Shown here: piece after piece, positions 26,140 through 35,228 of the stretch
Layout: each line of letters begins with the position of its first letter
Numbering within the stretch: position 1 is the first letter of the stretch
NCBI GenBank assembly: GCA_031459615.1
Contig: JAVKIE010000006.1
Location: forward strand, 124,001 to 188,000
Reading direction: 5' to 3'
Length of the DNA stretch: 64,000 bases
Origin: Calidihabitans tengchongensis
GTDB lineage: Bacteria > Sysuimicrobiota > Sysuimicrobiia > Sysuimicrobiales > Kaftiobacteriaceae
Notes under the pieces: generated by a model
Databases searched by the model: none
What the model was told of the DNA's origin: nothing
Seen by the model: the letters and a program-made list of their open reading frames with translations, nothing else
Made by a program: the position numbers and the translations under genes

Positions 26140-27331
26140 CGCCCAGCCCTGCCGTCCCCGCCGTCAGCAGTGCGGCGCTGGCCAGAAACGGCGCACGGTA
26201 GCCGGCGACGTCCCACAGCAGCCCGCCCAGCAGCGGCCCCAGCACCAGCCCCAGACCTTCGGCGGTCTGCGACGCGCCCATCGCCAGCCCCACCCGACCG
26301 GGGGGCGCCAGCTGGCTGACCAGCGCGTGGTAGGCGGGCGTGGCGATCGTATACCCTACCCCCAGCAGCGCCGCCGCAGCGGCCAGGACGGGCAGGCGGG
26401 TGGAAAGCGGCAGGAGCCACATGCCTGCGGCGCCGATGCCCATGCCCCACAGGACCACGCGGCGCTTGCCCCAGCGGTCCGCCAGGCGCCCGGCGGGCAC
26501 CGACGCCGCCGCCACCGCCAGGACCACGAGCAGGAACAGCGCGCCGATGGCGTGTTCGGACAGGCCCACCACGCGCCGGGCGTAGATGGCGAGGATGGGG
26601 GCCAGCAGCCCGGCGCTGAACATCTGCACGAACGCCGCCCCCAGCATCGCCACCAGCGCCGGCGACAACCGCACCTCGCCCACCACGTCCGCGAGCCGCG
26701 GCGGGGGCATCGTGCCATGGTACCCCACCGCCGTCAGCGGCGGCAGACCGTCGCTCCGGCGATCCGTGCCATTCAGGGCGACCAGCGCCAGCACCGCCGC
26801 TCCCATCAGCAGGGCGCTGGCCAGGTAGAACCCCCACCGGTACGATCCCGCCAGGCCGGCCACGAACAGCCCCAGCGCCGGGCCGCACGCCAGGCCCGCC
26901 AGGAACCCCATGTTCACCGCGCCCATGGCGGTGGCCCGGCGGTCGGGCGGGGTGACGTCGGCGACGATGGCGGTGGCCGCCGGCCACACCGCGGAGGACC
27001 CGATGCCGTCCACCACCCGCAGGGGCACAAACCACAGCGGCCGGCGCAGGACCGACATCACCAGGGGCGCCACGCTGCCCAGCAGCAGCCCCGCGACGAT
27101 CAGCGGCCGCCGGCCCAGGCGGTCGGCCGCCGATCCCCAGGCGGCCTTGAAGACGGTTTCCACCAGCGCAAACGTGGCCACCACCACCCCCACCAGGCGC
27201 ACGCTGGCTCCCAGGTGCTCGGTCAGGTGCAGGGGCAGCAGGGGGACGACCGTGGCAAAACCCAGCTCGGTCAGGGCGACCACCAGCGTGACCCGCAGGA
27301 CGGTCCCGCGGATGGTCCGGGAGGAGGTCAT
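26087..27331 (-). CDS. MFS permease, DHA1-like
   Basis: 414 residues, 12 TM helices. MFS motif A appears as GSAADRLGRRPL in the first half and GRLADRWGKRRVV in the second, typical of drug:H+ antiporters of the DHA1 type. ATG at 27331 shares one base with the gatD stop (TGATG), so it is likely expressed with murT-gatD. Substrate not predictable. Confidence 0.85.
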   Translation of the reverse strand: MTSSRTIRGTVLRVTLVVALTELGFATVVPLLPLHLTEHLGASVRLVGVVVATFALVETVFKAAWGSAADRLGRRPLIVAGLLLGSVAPLVMSVLRRPLWFVPLRVVDGIGSSAVWPAATAIVADVTPPDRRATAMGAVNMGFLAGLACGPALGLFVAGLAGSYRWGFYLASALLMGAAVLALVALNGTDRRSDGLPPLTAVGYHGTMPPPRLADVVGEVRLSPALVAMLGAAFVQMFSAGLLAPILAIYARRVVGLSEHAIGALFLLVVLAVAAASVPAGRLADRWGKRRVVLWGMGIGAAGMWLLPLSTRLPVLAAAAALLGVGYTIATPAYHALVSQLAPPGRVGLAMGASQTAEGLGLVLGPLLGGLLWDVAGYRAPFLASAALLTAGTAGLGATLRRMRGAPVGTPTRR

Positions 27332-28077
27332 CAGGGACGCGTGCCCGTCGCCCGGGCCACCCCGGCAGCGTGTGCCGCGGCCTCCAGATCGTCGGTCAGG
27401 GGCGCCAGGGACACATCCCCGTGGCGCACCCGCAGGGCCGCCGCGAGCAGGTGGTCGGCGAACGCCGGATTGCGGGGCAGCAGCGGTCCGTGCAGGTAGG
27501 TGCCGTACACGTGCCCGGACACCGCGCCCTCGGTACCGTCCTCGCCGTTGTTGCCGGAACCCACGACCACCCGGCCCAGCGGGGCGGCACCCGGGCCCAG
27601 GTACGTGCGGCCCCCGTGGTTCTCAAACCCCACCAGGGCCGCGCCTCCCAGCAGCGGGCACCGGACCACCACGTTGCCGATCAGACGCCTGGCCTGCGGG
27701 CCCGGGTGCACGGTCACCACGTCCAGCAGGCCGACGCCGACCAGCTCCTCGCCGGCGGCGGGGCGGTACGAGTGGCCCAGCAGCTGGTACCCCCCGCAGA
27801 TGGCCAGGACGACGGCCCCCCGCCCGGCGGCCTCCCGCAGCGCGTCGGCCTTGCGCGTGGTCAGGTCGGCGGCGGCCAGGCGCTGCTGGCGGTCCTCGCC
27901 CCCGCCGATGAGGTACAGGTCGTGCCGCCCCACCGGCAGCGGGTCGCCGATCCCCACCGCGTCCACGGCGACGACGATCCCCCGCCAGCGCGCCCGGGTG
28001 ACCAGGACCGTCAGGTTGCCCCGGTCCCCGTAGAGGTTGAGCAGGTCCGGATACAGGTGGCAGATCCGCAGATCCAT
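27331..28077 (-). CDS. gatD: Lipid II isoglutaminyl synthase, glutaminase subunit GatD
   Basis: 248 residues, class I-like (CobB/CobQ) glutamine amidotransferase domain. Nucleophile Cys94 in LAICGGYQLLG and catalytic His196 in GTYLHGPLL; the opening ICHLYPDLLNLYGDRGN is diagnostic. Supplies ammonia to MurT for amidation of D-Glu in peptidoglycan stem peptides to D-isoglutamine. Twenty-three bases downstream of murT on the same strand. The pair is typical of Gram-positive-type walls (Staphylococcus, Streptococcus, Actinobacteria) and supports that kind of envelope here. Confidence 0.95.
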   Translation of the reverse strand: MDLRICHLYPDLLNLYGDRGNLTVLVTRARWRGIVVAVDAVGIGDPLPVGRHDLYLIGGGEDRQQRLAAADLTTRKADALREAAGRGAVVLAICGGYQLLGHSYRPAAGEELVGVGLLDVVTVHPGPQARRLIGNVVVRCPLLGGAALVGFENHGGRTYLGPGAAPLGRVVVGSGNNGEDGTEGAVSGHVYGTYLHGPLLPRNPAFADHLLAAALRVRHGDVSLAPLTDDLEAAAHAAGVARATGTRP

Positions 28078-28100
28078 GCCGGGACCACTATAGCAGCGGC

Positions 28101-29501
28101 CTAGTCTTCCCAGAACCCCCGCACCAGCCCCCGCCGGCGGAGGATCTCCCGCAGGTTCAGCAAGGCGGTGTAGGTCAGCAACGCGTAAACGGGGCCGTCG
28201 GCGGCTGCCACGGCCTCCTCCCAGGCCGCAGCCAGATCGGGCTGCACCCGCAGGGACCCGGCAGGGAGGCCGGCGTACTTCAGGCGGACCGCCATGTCGT
28301 AGGCCCGCAGCCCGCTGACGACCACCCTCCCCACCCGACCGGCCAGCATCTCGACGTCCGTGTCCCACAGCCAGGACACGTCCCGGCCGTCGGCGGTCAG
28401 GTCGTTGATGGCCACCAGCAAGACAGGCTGTCCCCCGCTCACCGACTGGGGGTGCAGCACGGTCCGCAGGACCTCGTTGAACCCCGCGGGGTTCTTCGCC
28501 AGCAGCAGCACGGCCTCCCGGCCGTTCACCCGCACCCGCTCGGCCCGGCCAAAGGCCGGCCGGAACTCCTCCACGGCCGCGGCGATCTGCTCCAGGGGCA
28601 CTCCCAGCTGCAGGCAGGCCGCCGCCGCGGCCAGCACGTTGTGCACGTTGTACAGGCCCGGCAGCACCGTCCGCACCCGCCGCTCCCCCGCGGGCGTGGA
28701 CAGGGTGAACGCCGTCCCCCGCAGGCCCTCCAGGTCCACGTCCCGGGCCGCCACCACCGGCTCCGGCCGCCGCACGCCGCATCGGGGACAGCGGTACTGG
28801 CCCATGTGGCCGAAGTAGACCGCCGCGTACTGGTAGGGCTGCCCGCAGCGGTAGCAGTAGCGGGCATCGGCCGCATGCTCCAGAGTGCCCGCCCCGCAGG
28901 AGGCGTCGGCGATCCCGAAGGGAACCTGCCGGGGGAGGGTCCGCCCCACGTCGGCCACCAGCGGGTCGTCGGCGTTGTAGACCACCACCGCCTCCCCGGG
29001 GTCCTGCGCCAGCGCCGTCCGCCACCGGGATGACACCAGGTCGATCTCGCCGTAGCGGTCCAGCTGGTCGCGGAACAGGTTGCACAGCACGGCGACCCGC
29101 GGCCGCAGCGGCGCCCACACCAGGGGAACCGTGGCCTCGTCCACTTCGAAGATGCCGGCGTCCACCCGCGGCCGGCCCGTCCAGCCGGAGCGCTCCACCA
29201 GGGCGGCGACGATCCCCGCGGCCAGGTTGGCGCCGGCGCGGTTGTGCGCCGCCGGGATCCCCGCCCGGGCGAGGATGTGGCCAATCAGGCGGGCGGTGGT
29301 GGTCTTGCCGTTGGTCCCGGTGACCACCACGCACCCGCGGCGGAGGCCGGCGGCCAGCCGGGAGACCACCTGGGGATGCAGGGCGCGGGCGACGCGCCCC
29401 GGCATGGTCGTCCCGCCCCCCAGGCGCAGCCGCCGGCTGAGGGATGCGGCCAGCCGGCCCGCGGTCACCGCCGCCGCCAGGCGAATGCCGTCCCACCCCA
29501 C
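28101..29501 (-). CDS. murT: Lipid II isoglutaminyl synthase, Mur-ligase subunit MurT
   Basis: 466 residues. Mur ligase P-loop TGTNGKTTT (61-69), then an inserted zinc ribbon with Cys pairs 216/219 (CYRCG) and 238/241 (CPRCG), the hallmark of MurT against MurE/MurF, and a C-terminal DUF1727 region (KNPAGFNEVLRTV, LLVAINDLTADGRDVSWLWD). Activates the D-Glu carboxylate with ATP and uses GatD ammonia. GTG start at 29501; the gene diverges from the DUF151 gene across a 194-base gap. Confidence 0.95.
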   Translation of the reverse strand: MGWDGIRLAAAVTAGRLAASLSRRLRLGGGTTMPGRVARALHPQVVSRLAAGLRRGCVVVTGTNGKTTTARLIGHILARAGIPAAHNRAGANLAAGIVAALVERSGWTGRPRVDAGIFEVDEATVPLVWAPLRPRVAVLCNLFRDQLDRYGEIDLVSSRWRTALAQDPGEAVVVYNADDPLVADVGRTLPRQVPFGIADASCGAGTLEHAADARYCYRCGQPYQYAAVYFGHMGQYRCPRCGVRRPEPVVAARDVDLEGLRGTAFTLSTPAGERRVRTVLPGLYNVHNVLAAAAACLQLGVPLEQIAAAVEEFRPAFGRAERVRVNGREAVLLLAKNPAGFNEVLRTVLHPQSVSGGQPVLLVAINDLTADGRDVSWLWDTDVEMLAGRVGRVVVSGLRAYDMAVRLKYAGLPAGSLRVQPDLAAAWEEAVAAADGPVYALLTYTALLNLREILRRRGLVRGFWED

Positions 29502-29642
29502 AAGACGGTCATTCCCCGCGGGCCCCCGGCACGCCTTGTGACACGATCGTGCGGATCCCCGAGTACGCTGTGGAGGGGCTAGAGGAGGAAGAGGGCGGGC
29601 ATAGGGTTAATACAGCCTCACCGGCAGCGCCGGCCGCGGCTT

Positions 29643-29671
29643 TTGACGCTGCCGGAAGCAGCGGGTATAAT
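29643..29671 (+). promoter_or_regulatory. Promoter of the DUF151 gene
   Basis: TTGACG (29643-29648), 17 bases, TATAAT (29666-29671), nearly perfect sigma-70 type. Leader of about 18 bases containing GAGGGAGG (29681-29688). Confidence 0.85.
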
Positions 29672-29695
29672 GAACGCGGCGAGGGAGGCTTTCCT

Positions 29696-30172
29696 GTGGT
29701 CCTCATGAAGGTCCGCGGTGTCGCCCTCGACCAGCAGATGAACCCCGTCGTGCTGCTGGTCGACCAGGCGGAGACCATGGCGCTGCCCATCTGGATCGGG
29801 CAGGCCGAAGCCACGGCCATTGCCATGGAGCTGCAGGGCGTGAAGCCTCCGCGCCCGATGACCCACGACCTGCTGCGTTCCATCCTCAAGGCTCTGTCGG
29901 CCATCGTCACCCGCGTGGTGGTCACCGAGGTCCGGGACAGCACCTACTTTGCCGAAATCCACCTGGCGGCCAACGGCTCGCCGGTCGTGGTGGACTCCCG
30001 GCCCAGCGATGCCATCGCCCTGGCCCTGCGGACGGACGCTCCCATCTTCGTCACCCCCCAGGTGGCCGAACAGGCCATCGCCCTCAAGAAGCCGCTGGAC
30101 CAGGAGATGGAAGAGTTCCGCAAGTTCCTGGAGAAGGTCAAGCCCTCCGACTTCAAGGGCACCGTCCACTAG
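29696..30172 (+). CDS. Bifunctional nuclease family protein (DUF151)
   Basis: 158 residues. Family core: MKVRGVALDQQMNPVVLLVD, LPIWIGQAEATAIAMELQG, RPMTHDLLRSILKALS and SRPSDAIALALRTDAPIFV. Homologues have reported non-specific RNase/DNase activity, but the usual bacterial role is unclear. GTG at 29696 is preferred because GGGAGG lies seven bases upstream, against 16 for the ATG at 29705. A C-terminal helical tail rich in Lys/Glu follows the domain. Has its own strong promoter. Confidence 0.9.
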   Translation: MVLMKVRGVALDQQMNPVVLLVDQAETMALPIWIGQAEATAIAMELQGVKPPRPMTHDLLRSILKALSAIVTRVVVTEVRDSTYFAEIHLAANGSPVVVDSRPSDAIALALRTDAPIFVTPQVAEQAIALKKPLDQEMEEFRKFLEKVKPSDFKGTVH

Positions 30173-30284
30173 GGCGCCCCGGCCGCTCCGGCACATCTCC
30201 TGCCCGCCTGTGCGCGGCCCGGGCCCGTGCGTCGCATCCCGCGCCCGGTAGGACTGCGCGCGTCCGGCGGTCAATCCAGCCAGT

Positions 30285-31022
30285 GTGGAGTTCATCGGCA
30301 AGACCGCCATCGTCACCGGGGGCGGCCGCGGGATCGGCCGGGCCATCGCGGCCGCGCTGGCCCGGGAGGGGGCCGCGGTGGCGGTGGCCTACGCGCATCA
30401 CGCCGCCGAGGCCGAAGCCGTGGCCGACGCCCTGCGCCGGTCGGGGCGGCGCGCCGTGGCCCTGCGGGCCGACGTCTCCCGTCCGGAGGACGCGGCCGGG
30501 CTGGTGGCCACGGTCCTGGAGCGGTGGGGACGTCTGGACGTCCTGGTCAACAATGCCGGGATCACCATCCGGGCCGCGTTGGAGCAGGTGAGCATCGCCG
30601 ACTGGGAGGCGGTGCTGGCCACCAACCTGACCGGCGCCTTCGCCTGCAGCCAGGCGGCCGCCCCCGCGTTGCGGGAGTCCGGGGGCGCCATCGTCAACGT
30701 GGCCAGCATCCGGGGGCTGACCGGCGGCAGCGCCCCCGCCTACGCCGCCAGCAAGGGCGGGCTGATCGCCCTCACCAAGACCCTGGCGCGGGCGCTGGCC
30801 CCGCGGGTGCGGGTCAACGCCGTCGCCCCGGGCTATACCGAGACCGCCATGCACGCGGACCTCAGCGTCGAGGAGCGCGAGAGGATCGTCCGGCGGATTC
30901 CGGTGGGCCGGTTTGCGGAGCCCGAGGAAGTCGCCCAGGCCGTGGTCTTCCTGGCCTCGCCCCGGGCCAGCTACATCACCGGGCAGACACTGGTGGTGGA
31001 CGGCGGGCTCACCATGTGGTGA
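30285..31022 (+). CDS. SDR-family oxidoreductase, FabG-like
   Basis: 245 residues, classical short-chain dehydrogenase: cofactor motif TGGGRGIG (about 11-18), NNAG, catalytic Ser in NVASIRG, and YAASK, then the C-terminal PGYTETAM and YITGQTLVVDGG. Arg/Ala after the second strand suggest NADP(H). Most similar in build to 3-oxoacyl-ACP reductases, but SDRs of this type use many substrates. GTG start at 30285; 112-base gap to the DUF151 gene with no clear promoter. Convergent with spoVR. Confidence 0.87.
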   Translation: MEFIGKTAIVTGGGRGIGRAIAAALAREGAAVAVAYAHHAAEAEAVADALRRSGRRAVALRADVSRPEDAAGLVATVLERWGRLDVLVNNAGITIRAALEQVSIADWEAVLATNLTGAFACSQAAAPALRESGGAIVNVASIRGLTGGSAPAYAASKGGLIALTKTLARALAPRVRVNAVAPGYTETAMHADLSVEERERIVRRIPVGRFAEPEEVAQAVVFLASPRASYITGQTLVVDGGLTMW

Positions 31023-31085
31023 ACGGCCCCCCGCCTCCCACCCGGAGGGGGACGCCGCGGGGCCGCGGGCCCGCGCCGCCGGCCG

Positions 31086-32240
31086 TCACGCCGTGCTGAG
31101 CCCCCGCCGGTCGTAGGCGTACACCTTGCCCGCCGTCCGCAGCTTCACCGGGTTGCGCCACAGGCTGTGCACGGCGCGCAGGAACAGCCCCACCCGCTTG
31201 GGGTCCAGCCGCCGGTCCTCCTCGGGGTGGACCAGGACCAGCTCCCGGGGGGTGGAGGCGGGGTCCACCTCGAGGTGGGGCTCGCCCTTGTACAGCTTCT
31301 GGGCGATGAGCATGTCCTTGACCTGCTGCAGGTCGTAGCTCTTCTGGCGGTCCTTGGGATCGTAGACGAACAGGTCCAGCCGGCGCACCAGGTCGTCGGT
31401 GAGGACCTCGTCGATGAACCGGATGTCCTCGTAGTAGGCGCGGATCTCCAGCGCCGCCTCGAACCCCCGCTCGCGCGTGACCCGCCGGAACAGGGCGTAG
31501 CCGATGGTGTAGGGGGCCGGCCGGTTGGACAGCTGGACGCTCAGGGTGGCCCAGGCGGGCGTGTCCAGGATGTCCCGCAACAGTTCCGCCTCGATGAAGG
31601 TGGCCCACCCCTCGTTGGTGATGTGGGTCCGCTGGATGAGGTCGAAGTACTCGGACTCCTCCCGGATCATCTGCAGGACGTGGTGCTCCCAGGGGTCCAG
31701 GGGCGCCTTCTCTTCCAGGTAGTAGATCAGCCGCTTGCGGCGCTCGGCGGGATTGCGCTCGAAGGCGTTGACGGTGCCCGCCACGGTGAGCAGGGCGTCC
31801 AGCAGCTCCTCCACCTTCTCCCGCCCGTACTGGGCCTCATACTTGCGGATCTGCCGGGCGTGGCGCTCCGCCTCGTTGAGCATGTTCTTGTTGGATTTGG
31901 CGAACCAGTGGTTGTTCCGGAAGAAGTCCACATGGCCGAATACGTGGGCGATGACCAGCACGTTCTGCAGGTAGGTGTTGGCGCGCCGCAGGAAGGCATA
32001 GGAGGGGCGGGTATTCAGGACCAGCTCCAGGATGCTGAACAGTTCCTTGTTCTGCTGGACCACCAGCTCCTTGTAGGCGCCGCCCCAGTACCAGTGGATG
32101 AACCGGTTGGGCAGGCCCATGCTGGCCACTTCCGCGATCTCGTCGCTGTCGGTGAGGCGGAAGTAGACCGGATCGAAGGACAGCCCGCGCTGCCGGGCGA
32201 GGGTGTCTATGCGCTCGATGATGGCGCGGTAGGCGTCCAC
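31086..32240 (-). CDS. SpoVR family protein
   Basis: 384 residues, a cytoplasmic protein of unresolved biochemistry. Family blocks: FDPVYFRLTDSDEIAEVASMGLPNRFIHWYWGG near the start, VIAHVFGHVDFFRNNHWF, NEGWATFIEAELLRD and the C-terminal IRFIDEVLTDDLVRRLDLF. The His-rich central block could bind metal. Shorter than Bacillus SpoVR (about 468) at the N-terminus. GTG at 32240 lies 34 bases inside the yhbH gene. Third gene of the prkA-yhbH-spoVR operon, the same trio as E. coli yeaG-yeaH-ycgB, a stationary-phase and nitrogen-stress set. Confidence 0.9.
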   Translation of the reverse strand: MDAYRAIIERIDTLARQRGLSFDPVYFRLTDSDEIAEVASMGLPNRFIHWYWGGAYKELVVQQNKELFSILELVLNTRPSYAFLRRANTYLQNVLVIAHVFGHVDFFRNNHWFAKSNKNMLNEAERHARQIRKYEAQYGREKVEELLDALLTVAGTVNAFERNPAERRKRLIYYLEEKAPLDPWEHHVLQMIREESEYFDLIQRTHITNEGWATFIEAELLRDILDTPAWATLSVQLSNRPAPYTIGYALFRRVTRERGFEAALEIRAYYEDIRFIDEVLTDDLVRRLDLFVYDPKDRQKSYDLQQVKDMLIAQKLYKGEPHLEVDPASTPRELVLVHPEEDRRLDPKRVGLFLRAVHSLWRNPVKLRTAGKVYAYDRRGLSTA

Positions 32241-33382
32241 GGCTGGCCTCCCGGCCGCTCCCGGCGCAGGCAGGTGAGGAACTGCCCGAGGGTGGAGCGG
32301 ATGGCCTCGGCGTCGGTCAGGTTGGCGAACACCACCCGCGGGAGGCGGCGCGACGCATCCTGGACGAACTCGGAGAACCCGCCTACCCCCCGCCCTCCGG
32401 GGTTCACGTGCCCGTAGCACACCAGGTCGAATCGGCCCAGGGCCTCCTCGAACCGGCGTTTGGCCAGGTCGAAGTCGCCGCTGCTGGTCTCGCCGTCGGT
32501 GAACAGGAACAGGAACCGATCGTGCTCCGTCACCCCCTGCAGCAGCTCCATGGCCTTCTCGAACCCGGAGGAGATGTGGGTCCCGCCGCTGCTCTCGACG
32601 CAGAAGAACTCGTCCCGGGTCTTCTCCTCGGCCACGTCCTGGAACACCACATACCGCCGCAGGTTGGTCGGATAGCGGCGCTCCAGATAGTACCACAGGA
32701 CGAAGATGGTCTTGCGCACCAGAGCCAGGTACTCGCCGCGCATCGAGCCCGAGATGTCCAGCACGTACACCTCCACCGACCGGTGGTTCTCGTAGGCGGC
32801 GGGGTCCTCCACGAAGTACCACCCGTCCTGGGCCAGCTCCACATCGAACTCCGCCCGCCCCCGCTCCCGGATGTTGCGCAGCAGCGCGTGGAGCATGGTC
32901 TCCTCCAGGTTCAGGTCGGGCCGCAGGCCGATCCGGTCCAGGTCGTCCAGCTCCGGCAGGGCGTCGGCGCGCACCTCGCCCGAGCGGGACGGCTCGTGGA
33001 ACACCGGCAGCTGGATCTCCTCCAGCAGGACTTCCTGGGCCAGGCGGACGAACTCGTCGAAGTCCAGCTCCACCCGCACCTCGCGCCCGTGGTGGTCGCC
33101 CCCCAGCAGGCCCCCCAGGACCTGGATCTCGTCGTCCCCTCCCGCCGCGCCGCCTCCGCCGGCGCCGCCGCCCCGCCCGCCCTGGCCCGAGCCGCGGGCC
33201 AGCACCGGGGAGTCCTCCCCGTACTTGAGCCGCGGCAGGTCCAGGGTGGTGATGGGGGTCTTGACCTTGCCGTCCACGATGAGTTCCTTCTGCTGGATGA
33301 GCTCGTGGAGGTGCTGCTTGAGGTACTCCCGCAGCAGCTGGTCGTGCTTGTACTGGGCGATGCGCCCCCGGTGAATCCTCAC
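32207..33382 (-). CDS. YhbH/YeaH family (DUF444) von Willebrand A-like protein
   Basis: 391 residues. N-terminal helical part (HRGRIAQYKHDQLLREYLKQ), a Gly-rich linker (GGRGGGAGGGGAAGG), then a vWA domain with MIDAS DISGSM (about 209-214) and FTDGETSSG. The MIDAS suggests metal-dependent protein binding. GTG at 33382 has GGAGGG overlapping the prkA stop. Works genetically with PrkA and SpoVR in both Bacillus and Enterobacteria; mechanism not established. Confidence 0.92.
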   Translation of the reverse strand: MRIHRGRIAQYKHDQLLREYLKQHLHELIQQKELIVDGKVKTPITTLDLPRLKYGEDSPVLARGSGQGGRGGGAGGGGAAGGDDEIQVLGGLLGGDHHGREVRVELDFDEFVRLAQEVLLEEIQLPVFHEPSRSGEVRADALPELDDLDRIGLRPDLNLEETMLHALLRNIRERGRAEFDVELAQDGWYFVEDPAAYENHRSVEVYVLDISGSMRGEYLALVRKTIFVLWYYLERRYPTNLRRYVVFQDVAEEKTRDEFFCVESSGGTHISSGFEKAMELLQGVTEHDRFLFLFTDGETSSGDFDLAKRRFEEALGRFDLVCYGHVNPGGRGVGGFSEFVQDASRRLPRVVFANLTDAEAIRSTLGQFLTCLRRERPGGQPWTPTAPSSSA

Positions 33383-33393
33383 CCCGCACCCTC

Positions 33394-35049
33394 CTACACG
33401 CTGCGCCCCAGCACCTTGAACAGTGAGCGCGCGCACACCTCGCAGTACCCGTACTGGGCCACGGCGCTGCGGTACAGCAGCCCCAGCAGCTCCTGCCCGG
33501 TGTGGTCCAGCTCCTCGCTCTTCTCGTACAGGCGCAGGAGGTTCTTGATCTTGTTGAAGACGATCTCGTTGATGGCCGACCGGAGGTGCTCGTTGTCCCG
33601 GTAGCTCATGCGCGCCAGCTCGGCCTTGCGCTCCAGCAGCACGTTCTCGAAGGCCACCCGGCCCTGGCGGCTGATCTGCCGCTTGGCCACCATGATCCCC
33701 TCCACCTCCTCCACCAGCTCCTTCTCGGTGGGAGACAGGGGCTCGCCGGCCACGTTGCGGGACGCCGCCTCCAGGTAGTTCAGGTACAGGTTCTGGCCGT
33801 AGTCGTAGAAGTGGGTGGGGACGATCTCCTCCACGATGAGGTCCACCTTGCGGTTGATGAACTCGGCCTTGGTCTCCTCGAACTGCTTGAGCAGCTCCTT
33901 GAGGTTCAGGTCCTTCATGGACTGGTGCTCGAAGGTCCGCTCGATGGCCGCCGAGATGGTGTCCAGGTCGATGCACCGGCCGGCCAGGGTGTAGGCGTAG
34001 GAGAAGGCGTCCTCGAAGAACCGCGGGGACAGGCCCCGCAGCCCCTGGGAGTCCTCCCGCGTCTTGAGGGCGTACCGCGCCGCCAGCTCGTAGACGTCTT
34101 CGGGAACGTGCTTTTCCTCTCCCCGGATGCGGTTCGCCCGCTCGATGAGGGTCTTGTAGATCTTCTTCTCGCCCTCCAGGTCCACGTTGTAGGGGAAGTC
34201 GATCTTGTGGATGCGCCCCCGCAGAGGCTCCATGATGTCCTCGGACACGAACACCAGGTACTCGGGATAGTTGCTGTGCCCGATGACCACCTCGTCCACG
34301 TGCACCGTGGGGAAGTTGGCCAGGTCGATGCGCTTGGACTGGATCAGCTCCAGCAGCAGGGACAGGAGCTGGCGGCGGCTCTTGAAGACCTCGGTCCAGT
34401 CCAGGATCCCCCGGTTGGCCCAGATGATCTTTCCCTCAAAGTCATAGGCCTCGGGGTCGTAGGTGGACCCGCGCTCCTTGAGCATGGCGAAGTTGATGTT
34501 GCCCACGAAGTTGGTGATGTCTTCCCGCCGCAGGTCGGTGGGGGTGTGCTTGGCCACGCCGACCTTGTCCCGGGCGGAGATGTAGATGCGCTCCACCGGC
34601 ACCCGCTTCCACCCGCCGTGGCGGGCGATCAGCCGGTCGCACACCGGGCAGGGGACCGCCTCCTCATGCCAGGCAATGTGGTAGTCCTCCCGCACCTCCG
34701 GCGGCACCAGGTCGAAGGGGTGCTGGTGGAAGGGGCACCCGGCCACGGCGTACAGGGCCCCGTCGGCGGTGCGCGAGTATTCCTCCAGCTTGCGCTTGAG
34801 GTGGTCCACCGTCATGGATTTGCCGGACCCCTGCGGGCCCACCAGCAGCAGCAGGCGGCGCTCCATGGACAGCGAGTGCGCCCGGAAGTAGGCCACGATG
34901 GCATCCAGCTGCTTTTCCATGCCGTAGATTCCCTCGAACACCCGGTCCCGGCCGTAGTACTCGATCATGTCGGAGATGTAGTGGTGGGTGGTCCGGCGCA
35001 GCCGCCGGTCGTGGCGCGCCTCCTGCAGGTACTCGTACACCGTGTTCAT
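33394..35049 (-). CDS. prkA: PrkA family AAA+ ATPase / serine kinase-like protein
   Basis: 551 residues, compared with about 630 in B. subtilis. AAA+ P-loop VGPQGSGKS (about 70-78), a Cys/His-rich insert (CPFHQHPFDLVPP, PCPVCDRLIARHGG), and the conserved ISARDKVGVAKHTPTDLRRED and NRGILDWTEVFKS. The C-terminal PrkA domain includes FEDAFSYAYTLAGRCIDL and VPTHFYDYGQNLYLNYLEA. Reported activity has been debated between kinase and Lon-like protease. ATG overlaps the stop of a small upstream frame. First gene of the operon, behind a ~300-base leader and a TTGACA/TATACT promoter. Confidence 0.95.
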   Translation of the reverse strand: MNTVYEYLQEARHDRRLRRTTHHYISDMIEYYGRDRVFEGIYGMEKQLDAIVAYFRAHSLSMERRLLLLVGPQGSGKSMTVDHLKRKLEEYSRTADGALYAVAGCPFHQHPFDLVPPEVREDYHIAWHEEAVPCPVCDRLIARHGGWKRVPVERIYISARDKVGVAKHTPTDLRREDITNFVGNINFAMLKERGSTYDPEAYDFEGKIIWANRGILDWTEVFKSRRQLLSLLLELIQSKRIDLANFPTVHVDEVVIGHSNYPEYLVFVSEDIMEPLRGRIHKIDFPYNVDLEGEKKIYKTLIERANRIRGEEKHVPEDVYELAARYALKTREDSQGLRGLSPRFFEDAFSYAYTLAGRCIDLDTISAAIERTFEHQSMKDLNLKELLKQFEETKAEFINRKVDLIVEEIVPTHFYDYGQNLYLNYLEAASRNVAGEPLSPTEKELVEEVEGIMVAKRQISRQGRVAFENVLLERKAELARMSYRDNEHLRSAINEIVFNKIKNLLRLYEKSEELDHTGQELLGLLYRSAVAQYGYCEVCARSLFKVLGRSV

Positions 35050-35228
35050 CTGGCCTCACGCTCCCGCTCCGCCGGCCCGCCGGGCGCCGGTGCCTGTGTC
35101 CATGCCCGCGCTTCCGCGCCGCCAGTCCCTCCCCGGCGCCGCGGCGGCCGGCAAACGCACAGGCCCAGCGAGGTCTCGCCGGGCCTGTCGGTTCCGTCTC
35201 TCCTCACCGCGTACTCAGGTGGCGCCAT
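35046..35228 (-). CDS. Possible 60-codon leader peptide upstream of prkA
   Basis: A frame from ATG 35228 (MAPPEYAVRRDGTDRPGETS) whose TGA overlaps the prkA ATG (ATGA), a layout typical of translational coupling. Codons near position 15-24 run through the 13-bp leader hairpin. The later half is Arg/Pro/Gly-rich and could simply be a chance open frame in GC-rich DNA. No homologue recognised. Confidence 0.25.
   Translation of the reverse strand: MAPPEYAVRRDGTDRPGETSLGLCVCRPPRRRGGTGGAEARAWTQAPAPGGPAEREREAR

Noticed and set aside
28087..28092. TATAGT -10 for gatD inside the murT-gatD gap
   Set aside because: The gap is only 23 bases and the pair is normally one transcript; no -35.
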